Source: Metallibacterium scheffleri
Lineage (GTDB): Bacteria; Pseudomonadota; Gammaproteobacteria; Xanthomonadales; Rhodanobacteraceae
DNA length: 64,000 nucleotides
NCBI RefSeq assembly: GCF_002077135.1
Contig: NZ_LDOS01000001.1
Span: forward strand, 198,219 to 262,218
Direction: 5' to 3'
Both the position numbers and the translations under genes were made by a program. Below are positions 10,394 to 20,885 of this stretch, piece after piece. The stretch's first letter is position 1. The number at the start of each line of letters is the position of its first letter. The notes below the pieces were generated by a model. It did no database searches. It was not told where the DNA came from and saw only the letters and a program-made list of their open reading frames with translations.

Positions 10394-11944
10394 TTACCAG
10401 CTTCCGGTCTTCTTGAACTCCGCGAGCGCCTGCTGGAAGGTGCCCTCGATGTCCTTGTTCCAATCGCCGCTGGTGTCGATCGATTGCATCAGTGCGGCGT
10501 AGCCCTGACGCATGAACTGGTGCAGCGCGTGCTCGAAAGGCAGCACTTCGGCGATTTTCAGATCGTCCAGATGCCCCTCGCTGGCGGCATACAGCGAAAT
10601 CGCCATGTCACCAACCGATAGCGGGCTGTACTGCCTCTGCTTCATCAGCTCGGTGACGCGCTGGCCGCGTTCGAGCTGCGCGCGCGTGGTTGCATCCAGA
10701 TCCGATGCGAACTGTGCGAACGCCGCCAGTTCGCGGTACTGCGCCAGCGCCAGGCGCACGCCGCCACCCAGTTTCTTGATGATCTTGGTCTGCGCGGCGC
10801 CGCCGACGCGCGATACCGATACGCCGGCGTTCACCGCGGGGCGGATGCCTGCGTTGAACAAGTCGGTCTCGAGGAAAATCTGGCCGTCGGTGATCGAGAT
10901 CACGTTGGTCGGCACGAATGCCGACACGTCGCCAGCCTGGGTTTCAATGATCGGCAGCGCGGTGAGTGAACCGGTCTTGCCCTTGATTGCGCCCTGCGTG
11001 GCCTTTTCGACGTACTCCGCGTTGACCCGCGCGGCACGCTCGAGCAGGCGCGAATGCAGGTAGAACACGTCGCCCGGGTAGGCCTCGCGGCCCGGCGGAC
11101 GCTTCAGCAGCAGCGAGATCTGGCGGTAGGCCCAGGCTTGCTTGGTCAGATCGTCGTAGATGATCAGCGCGTCCTCGCCGCGATCGCGGAAATACTCGCC
11201 CATGGTGCAGCCGGAATACGGCGCGATGTACTGCATCGCGGCCGATTCGGACGCCGAGGCGGCGACGATGATGGTGTGCTGCAGTGCGCCGTATTCTTCG
11301 AGCTTGCGCACCACGGCGGCGATCGAACTCTGCTTCTGGCCGATGGCGACGTAGATGCACTTTATGCCGGAGCCCTTCTGGTTGATGATCGCATCCACGG
11401 CCAGCGCGGTCTTGCCGGTCTGGCGGTCGCCGATCAGCAGCTCGCGCTGACCGCGACCGATCGGAACCATGGCGTCGATGGATTTGTAGCCGGTCTGCAC
11501 CGGCTGATCCACCGACTTGCGCCAGATCACGCCGGGCGCGACTTTCTCGATCGGGCTGGTTGCGGTGGCCGCGATCGTGCCGCGGCCGTCGATGGGCTGA
11601 CCCAGCGCATTGACCACGCGCCCCAGCAGCGCCTCGCCCACCGGCACCTCGAGGATGCGGCCGGTGGTCTTGACGCGATCGCCTTCGCGCAGATGCTGGT
11701 AGTCGCCCAGCACCACGGCGCCGACCGAGTCGCGCTCGAGATTCAGCGCCAGCGCGAAGGTGTCACCGGGCAGCTCGATCATCTCGCCCTGCATCACGTC
11801 GTCGAGACCGTGGATGCGCACGATGCCGTCGGACACGCTGATCAGGGTGCCCTCGTTGCGCGCCTCTGCGCCGAGCTTGAACTGCTCGATGCGCTGCTTG
11901 ATGAGCTCGCTGATTTCGGAAGGATTGAGCGTGTTGCTGGACAT
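10394..11944 (-). CDS. atpA: ATP synthase F1 alpha subunit
   Basis: 516 residues. This is the non-catalytic nucleotide-binding F1 subunit. Visible are Walker A '[15 protein letters not shown]', '[18 protein letters not shown]' (Walker B), and the arginine-finger region '[17 protein letters not shown]'. The start ATG opens '[22 protein letters not shown]', the delta-contacting N-terminus. It sits between atpH and atpG in the standard order. Confidence 0.98.
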   Translation of the reverse strand: MSSNTLNPSEISELIKQRIEQFKLGAEARNEGTLISVSDGIVRIHGLDDVMQGEMIELPGDTFALALNLERDSVGAVVLGDYQHLREGDRVKTTGRILEVPVGEALLGRVVNALGQPIDGRGTIAATATSPIEKVAPGVIWRKSVDQPVQTGYKSIDAMVPIGRGQRELLIGDRQTGKTALAVDAIINQKGSGIKCIYVAIGQKQSSIAAVVRKLEEYGALQHTIIVAASASESAAMQYIAPYSGCTMGEYFRDRGEDALIIYDDLTKQAWAYRQISLLLKRPPGREAYPGDVFYLHSRLLERAARVNAEYVEKATQGAIKGKTGSLTALPIIETQAGDVSAFVPTNVISITDGQIFLETDLFNAGIRPAVNAGVSVSRVGGAAQTKIIKKLGGGVRLALAQYRELAAFAQFASDLDATTRAQLERGQRVTELMKQRQYSPLSVGDMAISLYAASEGHLDDLKIAEVLPFEHALHQFMRQGYAALMQSIDTSGDWNKDIEGTFQQALAEFKKTGSW

Positions 11945-12023
11945 GGACTTGTTCCCGTGGAGCCCCGCGCAAACAGGGCGGTCGCGAATGTGGAATCTGC
12001 AAGGAGGGTCGGGTGCTAAACCA

Positions 12024-12563
12024 TCAGTTGCCGTGGGCCAGCGCGCCAGCGAGGCGCTGCAAACGTCCGCGCATGGAGCCGTCGATGACTTCGCCTTCGA
12101 CCTCGAGCATCACCCCGGCAAGCAGCGCCGGATCCTGGCGCAGGTTCAACTGGATGCGGCGTCCGTAGCGGCGCGCCAGTGCTTCGTTCAGACGCGCCTG
12201 CGCAGCTTCGTCCAGTGCCTGCGCACTGGTCACGCTGACCTCGAGCGTGGCCTCGGCATCGCGCAGCAGGGCATCGAATTCGTCGCGGATGAAGGGCAGC
12301 AGATTCAGGCGCCCAGCCTCGGCAAGTACCACGAGGAAGCGCGCGAACGCACCACCGCTGGCCGCATCCGGGGGCAGATGCAGCGCCTGCAACTGCCCCG
12401 GCGTCACGCGCGGATCACCATGCAAGGCGACGATCTGCGGATCGAGCGCGGCTTGCGCCGCGAATGCCAGACACGCCGACCACGAAGCCAGCTGCTGGTC
12501 CGCGCGCGCGGCACCGAAGGCAGCGCGTGCGTAAGGTCGGGCGAGGGTCAGCGCCTGCGCCAT
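12024..12563 (-). CDS. atpH: ATP synthase F1 delta subunit
   Basis: 179 residues from the ATG at 12563 ('[19 protein letters not shown]'), the conserved delta N-terminus. The frame remains open upstream inside atpF, but that is a shadow. The C-terminus has the family pattern '[32 protein letters not shown]'. Delta caps F1 and joins it to the b-subunit stator. The gene begins 2 nt after the atpF stop, which implies translational coupling. Confidence 0.96.
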   Translation of the reverse strand: MAQALTLARPYARAAFGAARADQQLASWSACLAFAAQAALDPQIVALHGDPRVTPGQLQALHLPPDAASGGAFARFLVVLAEAGRLNLLPFIRDEFDALLRDAEATLEVSVTSAQALDEAAQARLNEALARRYGRRIQLNLRQDPALLAGVMLEVEGEVIDGSMRGRLQRLAGALAHGN

Positions 12564-12565
12564 GG

Positions 12566-13036
12566 TCAGATCTCGGCCGCCAGTTGATCGAGCAGTTGCC
12601 GATGGGTGCCGGCATCCACCTCGCGCTGCAGGATCTTGCTGGCGCCGGCCAGCACCAGCTCGCCGACGCGCGCGCTGAGCTCCGCGCGCGCGCGCGCCGT
12701 GGCGGCGACGATCTCGGTCTCGGCGGCGGACTTGTAGCGCTGCATCTCGGCCACGGCGTCCTCGCGCGCCTTGTCCAGCAACAGGTTGGCCTGGTGCTGG
12801 GCACGGTCGATGATCTCCGCGGCCTGTTGCCGCGCGGCCTTGATCTCCTCGGCCACGCGCGCATCGGCATCGCGCAGTTCGGCGCGCGCGCTTTCCGCCG
12901 CGGCCAGCCCCTCGGCGATGCGCTTCTGGCGTTCTTCGATGGCCGCCATGAAAGGCGGCCATCCGTACTTCATCACCAGCAGCACCACGGCGAAAAACGC
13001 CAGGCCCTCGATGATGAGCGTCAGGTTGATGTTCAT
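12566..13036 (-). CDS. atpF: ATP synthase Fo b subunit
   Basis: 156 residues. The N-terminal membrane anchor 'LTLIIEGLAFFAVVLLVMKYGWPPF' (about 6-30) is followed by a long charged helix, the peripheral stalk dimer ('RQKRIAEGLAAAESARAEL' to 'RVGELVLAGASKILQREVD'). Length equals E. coli b. The start ATG opens 'MNINLTLI'. Confidence 0.97.
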   Translation of the reverse strand: MNINLTLIIEGLAFFAVVLLVMKYGWPPFMAAIEERQKRIAEGLAAAESARAELRDADARVAEEIKAARQQAAEIIDRAQHQANLLLDKAREDAVAEMQRYKSAAETEIVAATARARAELSARVGELVLAGASKILQREVDAGTHRQLLDQLAAEI

Positions 13037-13105
13037 TGCAGGCTTCCCACTACGGTCGCGGCAATCGCCGCGACGACCGCATATGGCTTGAGAGGTTTCA
13101 AGTGA

Positions 13106-14645
<1,540 letters not shown>

Positions 14646-14708
14646 CGACACTGCCTCGCGTCCAGCCCGCAGCGCGAGCCTGCCGACTGCCTGCCTCAAA
14701 GCCGTAAA

Positions 14709-14738
14709 AGGATAGCAGCCGCATTACGCGCGCGGCAA
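14709..14738 (-). promoter_or_regulatory. Candidate promoter of the atp operon
   Basis: Read on the minus strand: TTGCCG (14738-14733), 18 bp, TATCCT (14714-14709), about 65 bp before the atpI start. It is the only promoter-like pair in the gap between atpI and the phasin terminator. Both boxes match 4 of 6 consensus bases. Confidence 0.35.
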
Positions 14739-14789
14739 TGCCTGCCTCACGATTTCCTTGTGGGCGGCGGGACAGGGCGCGGCGCGCCC

Positions 14790-14817
14790 AAAAAAACGGG
14801 CCGGTATGACCGGCCCG
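14790..14817 (-). terminator. Intrinsic terminator of the phasin gene
   Basis: On the minus strand there is a perfect 9-bp stem (CGGGCCGGT / ACCGGCCCG) with a 3-nt loop, followed by seven T residues (14796-14790). A second perfect 9-bp stem (CCGCGGAAG / CTTCCGCGG, 14825-14857) lies just upstream. It separates phasin transcription from the atp operon. Confidence 0.9.
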
Positions 14818-14878
14818 TCAGGAGCCGCGGAAGCCGAGAGGGAGGGAGCTTCCGCGGTATTTCGACTGCAGTGTTGGA

Positions 14879-15250
14879 TCAGCCCTTGATGGGCTTGATC
14901 TGCGCGACCTGCTTCTCAGCCAGATTCTGCAAGGCCTCGGCGTGACGGTTCAGCGTGCTCGCGATGCTGCGCCCATGGGCCAACGCAGCCTCGGCCTGGC
15001 TGCGCGCGGTGGCGATGCCCTTGCCGATCAGCGCATTGGCGGACTCGGCGTCGCGCGCGGCCATGGCTTCGCGGCCAAAGGCCAACGCAGCCTCGCTCTG
15101 CTTGCTCAGCATGTCGAAATGCTGGCCCAGCAGGGTACCGAAGGTATCGAAGTTCAGCGTTTGCGCCTTCAGCGCAGCGGCTTGCAGATCACGACCGGCG
15201 CCAGTCACGGTATCGGTCCAGGCGGTGGTGTTGAACGCAGTGTTGGTCAT
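14879..15250 (-). CDS. Phasin-family protein
   Basis: 123 residues, largely amphipathic Ala-rich helix ('DLQAAALKAQTLNFDTFGTLLGQHFDMLS', 'ARSQAEAALAHGRSIASTLN'), matching the short phasin family that coats polyhydroxyalkanoate granules. No transmembrane segment or signal peptide. A strong ribosome site (GAGGAGG) precedes the ATG, and a dedicated promoter and terminator suggest high monocistronic expression. No pha synthesis genes are in the window, so a granule role is inferred from the family only. Confidence 0.8.
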   Translation of the reverse strand: MTNTAFNTTAWTDTVTGAGRDLQAAALKAQTLNFDTFGTLLGQHFDMLSKQSEAALAFGREAMAARDAESANALIGKGIATARSQAEAALAHGRSIASTLNRHAEALQNLAEKQVAQIKPIKG

Positions 15251-15286
15251 GGCAGCCTCCTCAGGCTTGGATTTCAGCGTGAGGAG

Positions 15287-15320
15287 ATCCTAGCACGGAA
15301 TTTGGTGCGATGCAACATCG
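15287..15320 (-). promoter_or_regulatory. Candidate phasin promoter with small palindrome
   Basis: On the minus strand TTGCAT (15315-15310), 17 bp, TAGGAT (15292-15287), about 37 bp before the phasin start. The -35 box overlaps an inverted repeat CGATG-caa-CATCG (15308-15320), a possible operator, for example for a PhaR-like repressor. The regulator is speculative. Confidence 0.4.
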
Positions 15321-15452
15321 TGCCTAATGATCCAATTCAGCCGCGGTTTCCAATGCTGAAGCGGTTTTGCACATGCCGTGCAGCCGCCCGAGTCCGGACG
15401 ATGCTGCTCCACAGCATGGACGCCGCGAGAACGATCAGGGCCTGGACGATAT

Positions 15453-15809
15453 TCAATCGCCGCGATAACTCGCGCCGGCCGTGCAGGTCTCGTGCACCAC
15501 GATGCAGCTGAGGCTGGGCAATTCCGGCTTGAGTCGCTGCCAGATCCAGCGCGCGATCAACTCGCTGGTGGGATTGTCCAGGCCCGGCAGGTCGTTGAGG
15601 TAGTTGTGGTCGAGCTGCGCGTACAACGGCCGGAACGCGCGCTTGATGTCGGCGAAATCGCACACCCAGCCCAGCGCCGGGTCGGGTTCGCCGCTGACGT
15701 GGACCTCGATGCGGATCGAATGCCCGTGCAGGCGCGCGCACTTGTGCCCGGGCGGCACGGCGGTGAGCCGGTGCGCCGCCTCGATGGTGAAGACCTTGAA
15801 GATATCCAT
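15453..15809 (-). CDS. queD: 6-carboxytetrahydropterin synthase / PTPS family (QueD-like)
   Basis: 118 residues, the usual length of QueD. Zinc ligands His13 ('EAAHRL'), His28 and His30 ('LHGHS') and the catalytic Cys24 ('KCARLHGH') are present, with the C-terminal Glu motif 'VHETCTAGASYRG'. QueD makes 6-carboxy-5,6,7,8-tetrahydropterin in the queuosine pathway in the cytosol. A pterin role (PTPS) cannot be excluded by sequence, but the Cys-x3-His-x-His form favours QueD. No other que gene is nearby. Confidence 0.88.
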   Translation of the reverse strand: MDIFKVFTIEAAHRLTAVPPGHKCARLHGHSIRIEVHVSGEPDPALGWVCDFADIKRAFRPLYAQLDHNYLNDLPGLDNPTSELIARWIWQRLKPELPSLSCIVVHETCTAGASYRGD

Positions 15810-15873
15810 GGCGTGATTGTAGCGACCATGCCGTCGCGGCCGATGGGCTGCGACGGCACGGCTCGGCGCTGCG

Positions 15874-17298
15874 TCACAGCGAACGCTTGGCGCGCGTCAG
15901 CAGCTGGTCGAGCAGGCTCATGGCCAGGTCGATCTCGGCGCCGCTGATGTGCAGCGAGGGCGCGAAGGTGATCACGTTCTTGTAGTAGCCGCCGATGTCC
16001 AGCACCAGGCCGATCTTCTTGCCGTTGTGATCGAGATCACCGGCCAGGCCGATGTCGACCATGCGATCGACCAGTTTCTTGCTGGGCGTGAAGCCGTCGG
16101 CTTCGCAGATCTCGGCGCGCAGCGCCAGTCCGAGGCCATCGACATCGCCGACCTCGGGGTGGCGCTTCTGCAGATCGCGCAGCCCGGCGAGAAAGTGCGC
16201 GCCGCTGGCGGACACCATCGCCTCGTAATCGGTCTCGGCCAGCATGCGCATGGTCTCCAGACCCACCGCGGTACCCAGCGGATTGGCGTTGAAGGTGGAA
16301 TGCGTGGAGCCGGGCGGGAACTGCTTGGGATTGATCAGCTCCTCGCGCGCCCACAACCCGGACAGGGGATTGAGGCCGTTGGTGAGCGCCTTGCCGAACA
16401 CGATCACATCGGGCTTGACGCCGAAATGCTCGATGCCCCAGAGCTTGCCGGTGCGGTAGAAACCCATCTGGATCTCGTCCACCACCATCAGCATGCCGTG
16501 CTCATCGAGCACCTTCTTGATGCCGGCGAAATAATTCTTCGGCGGCAGCACGTAGCCGCCGGTGCCCTGCAGCGGCTCGACATACAGCGCCGCGTACTCG
16601 CACTCGCCGGCCTTCGGGTCCCACACGCCGTAGTACTCGGTCTCGAACAGGCGCGCGAACTCGCGCACCAGTTGCTCGCCGTACTCTTCCTTGCTCATGC
16701 CCTTGGGCCCGCGGAAGTGGTACGGGAACGGCAGGAACATGGCGCGATCGCCGAAGTGGCCGTAACGCCGCCGGTAACGGTAACTGGAAGTGATCGCCGA
16801 AGCGCCCAGGGTACGCCCGTGGTAGCCGCCCTCGTAGGCCATCATCAGGCTCTTGCCGCCCTTGAAATTGCGCACCAGCTTGAGCGAATCCTCGACCGCC
16901 TGCGCGCCGCCGACGTTGAAGTGCACGCGCCCGGGCAGGCCGAACTTGCGCTCGGCGTCCTGCGCGATGATCTTCGCCAGTTCGATTTTCTCCACATGCA
17001 GGTACTGGCTGGCGACCTGCGGCAGGGTGTCGATCTGGTGCTTCAGCGCGGCGTTGAGGCGCGGATTGGCGTAGCCGAAATTGCACGCCGAATACCACAT
17101 CTGCAGGTCCAGATAGGGCAGGCCGGCGCGGTCGTACATGTAGCTGCCTTCGCAACGCGCGAAGATCTTCGGTGGCTCGGTGTAGTGCACCGTGTCGCCG
17201 AACGAGCAGTAGCGTGCCTCGTCGGCCAGCAAGTCGGCCTCGCTGCGCGCGGATGCGCTGGCGAACGGAACAATGTGATGCGGATCGGCGTGCGGCAT
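15874..17298 (-). CDS. Class III PLP-dependent aminotransferase
   Basis: 474 residues. Fold type I class III signature: 'VDEIQMGFYRTGKLWG' and the PLP-binding Lys303 in 'VIVFGKALTNG'. 'GGAQAVEDSLKLVRNF' binds the cofactor phosphate. 'STFNANPLGTAVGLETM' is the conserved active-site loop. Substrate specificity is not readable. The family includes acetylornithine, ornithine, GABA and diaminobutyrate transaminases. It starts 3 nt after the upstream HAD phosphatase gene, so the two are probably one transcriptional unit and may act in one pathway. Confidence 0.85.
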   Translation of the reverse strand: MPHADPHHIVPFASASARSEADLLADEARYCSFGDTVHYTEPPKIFARCEGSYMYDRAGLPYLDLQMWYSACNFGYANPRLNAALKHQIDTLPQVASQYLHVEKIELAKIIAQDAERKFGLPGRVHFNVGGAQAVEDSLKLVRNFKGGKSLMMAYEGGYHGRTLGASAITSSYRYRRRYGHFGDRAMFLPFPYHFRGPKGMSKEEYGEQLVREFARLFETEYYGVWDPKAGECEYAALYVEPLQGTGGYVLPPKNYFAGIKKVLDEHGMLMVVDEIQMGFYRTGKLWGIEHFGVKPDVIVFGKALTNGLNPLSGLWAREELINPKQFPPGSTHSTFNANPLGTAVGLETMRMLAETDYEAMVSASGAHFLAGLRDLQKRHPEVGDVDGLGLALRAEICEADGFTPSKKLVDRMVDIGLAGDLDHNGKKIGLVLDIGGYYKNVITFAPSLHISGAEIDLAMSLLDQLLTRAKRSL

Positions 17299-17301
17299 GG
17301 A

Positions 17302-17994
17302 TCAGATGTCCTGGTGAGAACGATGGGGATGCGCGTGCAGTTCACCGGCCAGCAGGCGCGGCAGCGCCGCGCGCGCCTCGGCGAAACCGTGCATGGGCAG
17401 GTGCGCGTAACCCTGCTCGCGGCAATGCGCGATCAGGCGATGCTTGGCGAACACGAAATCGGCCGAACCGGCGACGCAGAAATCGGAACTGCCATCACCG
17501 ATCAGCAGCACGTTGGGCGCCAGCCGGCGCAAACCCTCGGCGCGCTCGCACTTGCAGGTGCCGCTGGCGGCGCGGCAGCCGGGGTTGGAATGCGGAAACT
17601 CCAGGCGCCAGCTGCGCGCGCCGGATTGCTCCAGGTGATTGGCCACGATCGGCAGGTCGCCGAGGCCATAGCGCGCCAGCAGTGCGTGGATGGCACGATC
17701 GAGGCCGTCGCTGACCACGGTCAGCGACACGCCGGCGGCGCGCGCATCGGCGACGAACGCGGGGAATGCCGGATCGATGGCGATCGACGCCACCGCCGCA
17801 TCGAGTTGCGCCGGGCTGGCATCCAGCAAGGCGATCTGTCCGGCCAGGCACGCGCGCGAACCGATCTCGCCCAGTTGCCAAGCGGTTTCCAGCTCTTCCC
17901 ATCCGGGCGCGCCGTAACGCTCCAGCAACAGGTCGGTGACATCACCGACGCTGACGGTGCCGTCGAAATCGCAAACAATGGTCCACTGATTCAT
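17302..17994 (-). CDS. HAD-superfamily phosphatase (MtnX-like)
   Basis: About 230 residues from the ATG at 17994 ('MNQWTIVCDFDGTVS'). An in-frame ATG four codons earlier is an alternative. HAD motif I is D9-F-D11-G-T, motif II 'LTVVSDGLD', and motif IV 'VLLIGDGSSDFCVAGSAD'. The arrangement is the HAD-IB/MtnX type (2-hydroxy-3-keto-5-methylthiopentenyl-1-phosphate phosphatase-like). Several cysteines ('CRAASGTCKCERA') in the middle could bind a metal, which is unusual. Immediately upstream of the aminotransferase. No other methionine-salvage gene is present, so the MtnX role is not assumed. Confidence 0.75.
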   Translation of the reverse strand: MNQWTIVCDFDGTVSVGDVTDLLLERYGAPGWEELETAWQLGEIGSRACLAGQIALLDASPAQLDAAVASIAIDPAFPAFVADARAAGVSLTVVSDGLDRAIHALLARYGLGDLPIVANHLEQSGARSWRLEFPHSNPGCRAASGTCKCERAEGLRRLAPNVLLIGDGSSDFCVAGSADFVFAKHRLIAHCREQGYAHLPMHGFAEARAALPRLLAGELHAHPHRSHQDI

Positions 17995-18106
17995 GGACGA
18001 AATCATCCTGGAGTCAAGGTAGAGAAGGCGCGCGACGCGCGCCACGGCAGACGCAAGGCAATCTTGGCTATGACCACAAAATCGTAATCAAAGTTGCGTG
18101 AATGAT

Positions 18107-19027
18107 TCATTCAGCACCGGCCCGCGCGGTTTGCGGCAGGAACTGCACGCGCACGCGCTGGCCCACGCGCAGCCCCGGTGCATCGAGTTGCAGCACGCAC
18201 TCCAGATCGCGCGCGTCGTCGGGTTGATCATGCTGCGGCCCGAGTCGTACCGCGCCGTAAGTCAAACCCAGGCGCAGCACATGCGCGGCATAGCTGCGCC
18301 CGCCGCCAGCATCCAGCACTACTTCGGCGCGCATGCCCGGATACACCTTGTCCGCATAAGCTTCGTTCAGTTCCGCGCGCACGATCAAAGGGCGCTCGGG
18401 CAGCAGTTCCAACAGCGGCTGCGCATCGTCCGGACTGACCCGCGCGCCGACCTGCACCAGGCGCCGCGCTACGTACCCGGCCACCGGCGCATGCACGGTG
18501 TACAGCGCCAGCTGATGGCGCGCCGCGGCCAGGCGCGCCTGCGCAGCCTGCACCGCGGCGGCCGCGGCTTGCGCGTGCGCCTTGATCTCACCCAGCGCAG
18601 CGCGCGCTTCGGCCAACTCCTGACCGGAAGCCGCATCGGCGGCAACGGCGGCGGCGAGACGCTGCGCGCGCAATGCCGCGGCCGGCTCACCCGCAGCCAA
18701 CATGGCCTGCTGCGCGTGTGCCTGCGCCAGGTCCGCGCGCGCCAGCTGCACGGCGATGCGCGCCGCGCCATCATCCAGTTGCACCAGCGTCTGGCCCGCG
18801 GCGACCTTGGCGTTGGTCGCCACCGACACGGCCCTGACCAGGCCCGGCACCGCTGCGCGCACCTGCAGCAGGCCGCCTTCGACGGCAACCTGCCCGCGCG
18901 CGATGGCGACATACGCGCGTGGCGCGGATGCCGGATCGCCGCCGGTCGCGGCGCCGCAGGCCGACAGCAGCAGCGCGGCGCACGCCGTCAGCAGCAGGAC
19001 CATGGGCAGGTACTTGGCTTGGTTCAT
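18107..19027 (-). CDS. Periplasmic adaptor of ABC efflux system (HlyD/DevB-like lipoprotein)
   Basis: 306 residues from the ATG at 19027. A lipobox 'LLSAC' gives a lipidated Cys24. Lipoyl/barrel halves ('VQVRAAVPGLVRAVSVATNAKVAAGQTLVQLDD' region, and 'VHAPVAGYVARRLVQVGARV') flank an Ala-rich coiled coil (about 110-190). This is a membrane-fusion protein linking the inner-membrane permease to the outer-membrane channel. The ATG overlaps the stop of the ATPase gene (ATGA), so translation is coupled. Last gene of a four-gene operon. Confidence 0.85.
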   Translation of the reverse strand: MNQAKYLPMVLLLTACAALLLSACGAATGGDPASAPRAYVAIARGQVAVEGGLLQVRAAVPGLVRAVSVATNAKVAAGQTLVQLDDGAARIAVQLARADLAQAHAQQAMLAAGEPAAALRAQRLAAAVAADAASGQELAEARAALGEIKAHAQAAAAAVQAAQARLAAARHQLALYTVHAPVAGYVARRLVQVGARVSPDDAQPLLELLPERPLIVRAELNEAYADKVYPGMRAEVVLDAGGGRSYAAHVLRLGLTYGAVRLGPQHDQPDDARDLECVLQLDAPGLRVGQRVRVQFLPQTARAGAE

Positions 19028-19761
19028 GCGACAGGCTCCTCGGCAGCAGCCGGATGCGGGTGGTGCTCGTCGGCCAGTACGCGACCGTCTTCCATGCGCA
19101 ATACGCGGTCGGCGTGCGCGATCAGGCGCGGATCGTGGCTGGCGCACAGCACCATGGTGCCATGCTGGCGCGCGGCGCGATGCAGGATATCGATCACGGT
19201 CTGGCCGCTGACCGAATCCAGCGCGCTGGTGGGTTCATCGGCGAACAGCAGTTGTGGCTGCTTGGCCAGTGCGCGTGCGATCGCCACGCGCTGCTTCTCG
19301 CCGCCGGACAATTCGGCCGGGCGCAATTTGCGCCGATGCGCGAGACCGACCTCTTCCAGCGCGGCCTCGGCGCGGCGCCGGGTTTCCGCCGCGCCCAGGT
19401 CGAGGTAGCTCAGCGGCAGCTCCACCTGCTCAACCGAATTCAACGCCGGAAACAGGTTGAAGCCCTGGAACACGAAACCGATATGGCGCAGGCGGAAACG
19501 CTGCAATTCCTTGCGGTTCAGCTCCCACACCGGCTCGCCCAGTGCCACCACGCTGCCGGAATCGGGGCGCTCCAGGCCACTGAGGATGGCCAGCAGCGTG
19601 CTCTTGCCACAACCGGACGGACCGGACAGCAAGGTCAGCTCGCCGCCGGCCAGATCCACGCTCAGCCCTTCGAGCACGCGCGTGGACACCTTGCCCACGG
19701 TGAAACTCTTGGCCACATCGCGCGCGCGAATCGCCGGCACGGGGTTCATCGCGGCGCTCAT
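19024..19761 (-). CDS. ABC transporter ATP-binding protein (DevA/MacB-type)
   Basis: 245 residues from the ATG at 19761, overlapping the permease stop as ATGA. Walker A 'GPSGCGKST' at 47-55, signature 'LSGGE' at 151-155, Walker B 'LLFADEP' at 171-177, Q-loop 'FVFQGFNLFP' and H-loop 'CASHDPRL' are all intact. The LolD/MacB-DevA subfamily energises extrusion of lipids, peptides or drugs. An ATG four codons further in is an alternative start. Confidence 0.92.
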   Translation of the reverse strand: MSAAMNPVPAIRARDVAKSFTVGKVSTRVLEGLSVDLAGGELTLLSGPSGCGKSTLLAILSGLERPDSGSVVALGEPVWELNRKELQRFRLRHIGFVFQGFNLFPALNSVEQVELPLSYLDLGAAETRRRAEAALEEVGLAHRRKLRPAELSGGEKQRVAIARALAKQPQLLFADEPTSALDSVSGQTVIDILHRAARQHGTMVLCASHDPRLIAHADRVLRMEDGRVLADEHHPHPAAAEEPVA

Positions 19762-20885
19762 CGCAACAGCTTCGCCGGATCGGCATTGCGCAGCGTGCGC
19801 ACCGCCAGTAGCCCGGACAGCAGGGTGATGCCCATGACCAGCACCGCGCAGGCCAGGATGCCCAGCGGAGTGATCGCCACCGGCACGTTCTGGCCGTGCG
19901 CAAGCACCAGCACCAGCGCCGATAGCACGCCACCGAAGGCCAGTCCGATCACACCCACCCAGCCGGCCTGCTCCATGACCACGCGACTCAGCGCGCGGTG
20001 GCTGGCGCCGAGCGCATTCAGCGTGGCGTATTCGCTGATCGAGCCGGCCACGGCGCCCATCAGCGTCTGGCTGGTGATCACCGTGCCGACCAGAAACACC
20101 ACCAGCGACATGAACACCACGCCCAGACCGGCGCCGGTCTCGAACAGCCAGTAGTGCACGGTGCGCGCAGCCAACGTGCTGGCCGTCCATACCGAATAGC
20201 GCCGCCCACGCTCATGCGGGTCGAGGCGGGCGGCCACGGCCGCGGCCTGCTGCGGATCGCGCAACCGCGCAAGGTAGTAGGCCGGGCGTGGATCGCCGCC
20301 CACGTTCAGGCGCCGCGCGGTCGCCAGCGAGGCGATGATATTCACCCCGCCCAGCGCGCGCAGGCCATTGGTGGTGCCGACCAGGCGCACGCGAAAACCG
20401 TTGAGAATGCCGCTCTGACCCACGCGAATGCCAAGCTTGGGCAGATCGGCGCGATCGACAATGATCGCATCGGGCTCGTTGAGCAGCGCGCGCAGCGCCG
20501 GCGGAATGACGCGCGCGAACGCCAGCGCATCGGGCGCGGTATCGACGCCGGAGACAAATACCGACACGCTGCCCAGCGCGCGGTGACCCCGCCAATCACC
20601 ATTGACCCACTGGAACGGCTCGGCCTGTGCCACCTGCGGGTCCATCAGCAAATGCATCTCGGCGTCACGCGGAATGCTGCGTCCAGAATCGATGCTTTGC
20701 GTACCCGGATAGCCCGCCCAGATCTGTCCGCGCGAGGCATTGATGTACACCGCCGCGCCATCAAAAATGCCGAACACCAGCGCCAGTTGCACCAGCAGCA
20801 ACACGCCCGAGAAGGCCACGGCCAGCGACGCCGGCAGATAGCGCCGCCATTCGTGGATCAGCGTCTTGCGTGCCAGGGCGACCAT
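19758..20885 (-). CDS. ABC transporter permease (DevC/FtsX-type)
   Basis: 375 residues. There is one N-terminal membrane helix (about 18-40), a large periplasmic domain (about 45-255), then three C-terminal helices ('LGVVFMSLVVFLVGTVI', 'GWVGVIGLAFGGVLSALVLV', 'GILACAVLVMGITLLSGLL'). This is the FtsX/MacB topology, and the N-terminus resembles cyanobacterial DevC. It overlaps the outer-membrane channel gene by one base (TGATG) and the ATPase gene by four. Confidence 0.85.
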   Translation of the reverse strand: MVALARKTLIHEWRRYLPASLAVAFSGVLLLVQLALVFGIFDGAAVYINASRGQIWAGYPGTQSIDSGRSIPRDAEMHLLMDPQVAQAEPFQWVNGDWRGHRALGSVSVFVSGVDTAPDALAFARVIPPALRALLNEPDAIIVDRADLPKLGIRVGQSGILNGFRVRLVGTTNGLRALGGVNIIASLATARRLNVGGDPRPAYYLARLRDPQQAAAVAARLDPHERGRRYSVWTASTLAARTVHYWLFETGAGLGVVFMSLVVFLVGTVITSQTLMGAVAGSISEYATLNALGASHRALSRVVMEQAGWVGVIGLAFGGVLSALVLVLAHGQNVPVAITPLGILACAVLVMGITLLSGLLAVRTLRNADPAKLLR

